DNA of 10,147 nucleotides from Gemmatimonadales bacterium (lineage in GTDB: Bacteria > Gemmatimonadota > Gemmatimonadetes > Gemmatimonadales > GWC2-71-9). Location of the stretch: positions 1-10,147 of the forward strand of contig JABDII010000195.1 of assembly GCA_013003805.1 (NCBI GenBank), given 5' to 3'. The notes under the pieces were generated by a model. The model was given only the letters and a program-made list of their open reading frames with translations, was not told where the DNA came from and did no database searches. A program made the position numbers and the translations under genes. Positions 7,508 through 10,147 of the stretch are shown piece after piece; position 1 is the stretch's first letter; every line of letters begins with the position of its first letter.

Positions 7508-8391
7508 GCGCGGTGCAGCCTCCGCGCCCGCTGGGCGAAGGCGCGACGGAGGGGAATCCAGTAGTCGGTGTTGGTGGTGAGTGCCACGAGGTCGACGCCC
7601 GCGGCGGACAGCACGCGGTCTCGCGCGCGGCGGCGGTGCTCCACTTTCGCCTGCATCCGTCGCCGGGTCGACGCACTCGTGGTATCGACGAGTCTGCGGT
7701 CGCCCGATTCCGCATCACGCAGGTCCAGGATCCCGGTGCGAGGCAGGCGGCGCTCGCGTGGGTCCTCAACCGATACGGCCACCACCTCGTGCCGGGCCCC
7801 CAACGAGCGGAGGGGACGCTCCCAGCCCTCGGCCAAGAAATCGGAGAGCACCACTACGATGGAACGGTGATACAGGAGCTTCTGCGCGTAGACCAGTGCG
7901 GCAGCGAGGTCGGTACGCTTTCCTTTAGGTTGGAAGGCGACCAAGTCCCGGATCACGCGGAGCGCGTGCTTTCGGCCCTTAGTGGGCGGGATGACACGCT
8001 CGATCTCATCGGAAAAGAGCAAGGCCCCCACGCGGTCGTTCTGCCGCGCGGCGGCCAAAGCCAAGACCGCAGCCACTTCGACGGCCAACGCGGCCTTGCT
8101 GAGCGGCTCGCCGAAGTGGGTCGACCCTGACTGATCGACGATGAGGAGGAGGGTGAGCTCGCGCTCTTCGGTAAAGGTCTTCACGTACGGGCTGGCCAGG
8201 CGGGCCGACACGTTCCAATCGATCGTGCGGTAGTCGTCGCCCGGCTGATACGCTCGTACCTCCGCGAACTCCATCCCCTGGCCCCGGAAGACGGAGCGAT
8301 ATTCCCCAGCGAAGAGCGACGCCACCAACCCGCGAGTCCGGAGCTCGATGGTCTTGACCTGTTCCAGGATCTGCGGGGGTATGGCTGGCAT
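7504..8391 (-). CDS. DUF58 protein with von Willebrand A-like fold
   Basis: This 295-residue protein is a soluble, short-form DUF58 member of the kind encoded next to moxR. The DUF58 signature runs from about residue 27: F-A-G-E-Y-R-S-V-F-R-G-Q-G, then R-A-Y-Q-P-G-D-D-Y-R-T-I-D-W-N (46-60). The VWA-like part has D-Q-S-G-S (86-90), Thr160 and V-L-S-D-F-L (181-186), consistent with a MIDAS-like metal site. No membrane span is visible, so it probably acts in the cytoplasm as an adaptor between MoxR and the membrane-bound Bat proteins; this role is inferred from context and the wider MoxR literature. The start ATG at 8391-8389 fits the family N-terminus (P-x-I-L-E-Q-V-K-T-I-E-L-R-T-R), although no good Shine-Dalgarno precedes it. 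The stop overlaps the next start as ATGA. A 62-base gap separates it from moxR. Confidence 0.95.
   Translation of the reverse strand: MPAIPPQILEQVKTIELRTRGLVASLFAGEYRSVFRGQGMEFAEVRAYQPGDDYRTIDWNVSARLASPYVKTFTEERELTLLLIVDQSGSTHFGEPLSKAALAVEVAAVLALAAARQNDRVGALLFSDEIERVIPPTKGRKHALRVIRDLVAFQPKGKRTDLAAALVYAQKLLYHRSIVVVLSDFLAEGWERPLRSLGARHEVVAVSVEDPRERRLPRTGILDLRDAESGDRRLVDTTSASTRRRMQAKVEHRRRARDRVLSAAGVDLVALTTNTDYWIPLRRAFAQRARRLHRA
7519..7523 (-). promoter_or_regulatory. Ribosome binding site for the single-span protein gene
   Basis: The minus strand reads GGAGG, 11 bases before the ATG at 7507, inside the end of the DUF58 coding sequence. The core is perfect, though the spacing is a little long. 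It suggests that this cistron can initiate on its own as well as through the ATGA overlap. Confidence 0.5.
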
Positions 8392-8421
8392 GACGGGAAA
8401 TTAACGGAAGGCCACCGTCGG

Positions 8422-8441
8422 GGCGGAGGGGGGCCTCCGCC
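8422..8441 (-). terminator. GC-rich hairpin between moxR and the DUF58 gene
   Basis: A perfect 8-base inverted repeat (GGCGGAGG / CCTCCGCC) with a 4-base loop lies 12 bases after the moxR stop codon. On the transcribed minus strand the loop is CCCC. No U-run follows directly; the next A/T-rich bases (TTAATTT) are about 20 bases further on. It is therefore not a textbook intrinsic terminator. It may be a partial terminator or an mRNA stability/processing element that sets moxR message above the downstream bat message. Function is inference; the repeat is seen directly. Confidence 0.45.
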
Positions 8442-8453
8442 GGGGGCGCGCGG

Positions 8454-9443
8454 TTAGGGAACCGGGACCGCGTCGAGGATCTGGGAGATGACCCGATCGG
8501 CGTCCATGTCTTCCGCCTCCGCCTCGAAGGTCAGTACCAGACGGTGCCGCAGCACGTCGGGGGCCAGCGTTCGGATGTCTTCGGGCACCACATAACTCCG
8601 CCCGCGGATGAAGGCGTGTGCCCGGGCTGCCGAGGCAAGCGCAAGCGAGGCGCGCGGAGAGGCCCCGTAGGCAATCAGCGGCTTCACGTCCAGGAGCCCG
8701 ACCGATGCCGGGTCCCGCGTGGCCCGTACCAGATCCACGATGTAGTCGAGCAGCTTCTGGTCGGCGTACAGCTCGGCGATGCTCGACCGAGCGGCTAGGA
8801 TGGCCGATGGCTCGAGGATGCGCTTCACCGGGATTGGCTCTCCGCTCCCCAATCGCAACAAGACCTCGCGTTCCTCGTCCCGCGACGGATAATCGACGCG
8901 GACTTTCAGCATGAACCGGTCGAGCTGCGCTTCCGGGAGGGGGTAGGTTCCCTCGCTCTCGATCGGGTTCTGGGTGGCCAGGACCAGGAACGGCTCCTTC
9001 AGCGGAAAGGTGATCCCTCCGATGGTGACCTGATGCTCCTGCATTGCTTCGAGCAACGCGGCCTGGACCTTGGCCGGGGCCCGATTCACCTCGTCGGCCA
9101 GGACGATCTGGGCGAAGAGCGGGCCCTTCTTGACCTTGAACTCCTGGTTCTTCGGGTCGAAGACCATGGTACCGAGCAGGTCCGCGGGCAAGAGATCGGG
9201 CGTGAACTGAATGCGGGAAAAGCTGGCGTGGATGATCTCGGCGAGGGTGCGAACCGCCAGGGTCTTGGCCAAGCCTGGGACACCCTCCAACAGGATATGC
9301 CCGCCGGTCAAGAGCCCGATCAACAACCGCTCGATCATTCCCTCTTGGCCCACCACGCGTTTGGCCACCTCTGACACGACGCGCTGGATGAGCTGGCCCT
9401 CTTGGCTTCGGGCCTCTTCAGGTGTGGGCTTGGCGCTCACCAA
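8454..9443 (-). CDS. moxR: MoxR-family AAA+ ATPase
   Basis: MoxR ATPases use ATP to remodel or activate client proteins, usually with VWA-domain partners such as those encoded directly downstream. The 329-residue protein has every key AAA+ motif: Walker A G-V-P-G-L-A-K-T (54-61), Walker B V-L-A-D-E-V-N-R-A-P (114-123), sensor 1 A-T-Q-N-P-I-E (156-162), the P-L-P-E-A-Q-L-D-R-F element with its arginine (168-177), and sensor 2 G-A-S-P-R-A-S (260-266). Length and N-terminal V-G-Q-E (31-34) are normal for the family, and there is no membrane segment, so it is cytoplasmic. The start is TTG (9443-9441) or the adjacent GTG (9440-9438); AGGA at 9453-9450 lies 6 or 9 bases upstream, and no in-frame ATG is nearby. 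A candidate promoter precedes it, and a hairpin follows it. Confidence 0.97.
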   Translation of the reverse strand: MVSAKPTPEEARSQEGQLIQRVVSEVAKRVVGQEGMIERLLIGLLTGGHILLEGVPGLAKTLAVRTLAEIIHASFSRIQFTPDLLPADLLGTMVFDPKNQEFKVKKGPLFAQIVLADEVNRAPAKVQAALLEAMQEHQVTIGGITFPLKEPFLVLATQNPIESEGTYPLPEAQLDRFMLKVRVDYPSRDEEREVLLRLGSGEPIPVKRILEPSAILAARSSIAELYADQKLLDYIVDLVRATRDPASVGLLDVKPLIAYGASPRASLALASAARAHAFIRGRSYVVPEDIRTLAPDVLRHRLVLTFEAEAEDMDADRVISQILDAVPVP

Positions 9444-9449
9444 TCGATT

Positions 9450-9453
9450 TCCT
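9450..9453 (-). promoter_or_regulatory. Ribosome binding site of moxR
   Basis: The minus strand reads AGGA, 6 bases before TTG (9443) and 9 bases before GTG (9440). Either spacing is workable, so the site confirms this end of the gene but does not decide between the two start codons. Confidence 0.5.
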
Positions 9454-9470
9454 GGCTTGAGTTCGGCCCG

Positions 9471-9498
9471 ATCATGTGGGCACTCCCGTGATGGTCAA
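9471..9498 (-). promoter_or_regulatory. Possible sigma70-type promoter for the moxR-bat-mutL operon
   Basis: In the 87-base gap before moxR the minus strand carries TTGACC (9498-9493, 5 of 6 bases of the -35 consensus), a 16-base spacer, and CATGAT (9476-9471, 4 of 6 of the -10 consensus). Transcription would begin near 9464, about 20 bases before the moxR start. This is the only promoter-like pair I found in an intergenic region here. The spacer is GC-rich, and one such match can occur by chance; no terminator was seen after the preceding rRNA pseudouridine synthase gene, so read-through from it is also possible. Confidence 0.35.
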
Positions 9499-9530
9499 GT
9501 CGTTCCAATAACATAACGTAGGCGCTGCAG

Positions 9531-10147
9531 CTAATGTTTCGCTTGAGCTTCCTCAGGCAACCCGATCGCGCGATACAGGGCTGCGATTTCCCGTGGAGTG
9601 AGTGGGCGCGAGTGCCCCTGCTCGAGGTCGGCCAAGCGAATCGGTCCATACGACATTCGGGCCAGCCGCTCGACCTTGAGGCCGAGGGCTTCACACCACC
9701 GTCTGACAAGCCGGTTCCGTCCCTCCGTGAAGGTTACGTCGATGATGCTTCTGCCCTGCCGTCCCGGTCGTACCCGCACAGATTCCGGTTTGGCCACCCG
9801 GCCGTCTATGGTGATTCGCCGGCCCACCAACGATTCCAATTCCTGGGTCGGCTTCCCATGGACCAAGGCGGTGTAGCGCCGCGGCACCCGGTACTTGGGA
9901 TGGGTCAGCCGATGCGCGGCTTCTCCATCGGTGGTGAGGAGCAGCAGGCCTGTCGTGGCGATATCGAGCCGGCCGACATAGTTGAGACCCTGAGGCCGGT
10001 CGACCAAATCGAAGACCGTAGGGCGGCCCTTCTCGTCACGTGCCGTCGTCACCACGCCGAGTGGCTTGTGCAGCGCGAGCCACCGGCGCTCGAAGCGCCT
10101 GATGGCCCTGCCTACCACCGTAATACGCTGGACTGCGGGATCCACCT
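9531..10147 (-). CDS. RluB/RsuA-family rRNA pseudouridine synthase (partial, N-terminus outside window)
   Basis: The visible 205 codons hold the catalytic domain of a RsuA/RluB-type enzyme, which turns a specific uridine of rRNA into pseudouridine. Family motifs: H-K-P-L-G-V-V-T-T (26-34, counted from the valine codon at 10145), the catalytic aspartate in V-G-R-L-D-I-A-T-T-G-L-L-L-L-T (57-71), and G-R-N-R-L-V-R-R-W-C-E-A-L-G, followed by the typical closing segment R-P-L-T-P-R-E-I-A-A-L. RluB more often has N-R-Q-V-R-R-M; Leu and Trp here are mild variants. The N-terminal S4 RNA-binding domain (about 60 residues) must lie beyond the right edge: the first visible residues V-D-P-A-V-Q-R-I-T-V match the S4/catalytic junction and the GTG at 10145 is not a start. 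The stop is TAG at 9533-9531. RluB versus another family member cannot be decided, so no symbol is given. Confidence 0.93.
   Translation of the reverse strand, partial: VDPAVQRITVVGRAIRRFERRWLALHKPLGVVTTARDEKGRPTVFDLVDRPQGLNYVGRLDIATTGLLLLTTDGEAAHRLTHPKYRVPRRYTALVHGKPTQELESLVGRRITIDGRVAKPESVRVRPGRQGRSIIDVTFTEGRNRLVRRWCEALGLKVERLARMSYGPIRLADLEQGHSRPLTPREIAALYRAIGLPEEAQAKH

Noticed and set aside
9501..9520. CGTT/AACG short inverted repeat and GTTAT direct repeat in the AT-rich part of the gap before moxR
   Set aside because: Arms of only 4-5 bases; not distinguishable from chance and not a terminator for the preceding gene.
9437..9709. Minus-strand frame across the moxR upstream gap, overlapping the pseudouridine synthase gene
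   Set aside because: Out of frame with the conserved pseudouridine synthase and moxR proteins; no family-like sequence and it would cover the candidate promoter and moxR ribosome binding site.
10143..10145. GTG as the start of the pseudouridine synthase
   Set aside because: The residues following it match the S4/catalytic-domain junction of RsuA/RluB proteins, so it is an internal valine and the gene continues past the window edge.

Overview
This is a compact, high-GC window in which every supportable gene lies on the minus strand, so the biological order runs from high to low coordinates. No rRNA, tRNA, CRISPR array or mobile element was seen, and no stretch longer than about 90 bases lacks a gene. 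The proteins are those of a free-living Gram-negative-type bacterium: MoxR/Bat genes as in Bacteroidota, Spirochaetes and related phyla, plus a MutL with an endonuclease-type DQHA motif. Base composition and this linkage would fit Gemmatimonadota or a neighbouring phylum, but that is inference; no marker gene fixes the taxon.

Layout in transcription order: (1) the 3' part of an RluB/RsuA-family 23S/16S rRNA pseudouridine synthase (cut by the right window edge, ends at 9531); (2) an 87-base gap with a possible promoter; (3) moxR AAA+ ATPase (9443-8454); (4) a 62-base gap with a GC-rich hairpin; (5) a DUF58/VWA-like protein (8391-7504); (6) a one-membrane-span protein of unknown function (7507-6704); (7) batA (6707-5736); (8) a batB-batC fusion (5739-4108); (9) a batD-batE fusion (4114-1745); (10) mutL (1748-21); (11) the probable first codons of miaA at the left edge.

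Genes 5 to 10 are joined without any gap: four joints are ATGA stop/start overlaps and one is a TTG start, preceded by a perfect GGAGG, that overlaps the previous stop. They are almost certainly one translationally coupled operon, and mutL is its last or next-to-last member. MoxR with DUF58 and the Bat proteins form a known conserved set: a soluble AAA+ ATPase paired with several von Willebrand A proteins anchored in or near the inner membrane, with TPR, SH3-like and BatD beta-rich domains facing the periplasm. The set is thought to assist assembly, metal loading or stress protection of envelope proteins; its exact job is unsettled.

The most notable points are the condensation of batB+batC and batD+batE into two large fused genes, with what look like former signal peptides now inside the chain; the direct ATGA coupling of DNA mismatch repair mutL to an envelope-stress operon; and a MutL whose endonuclease motif is intact but whose usual C-P-H-G-R-P zinc motif has lost its cysteine.
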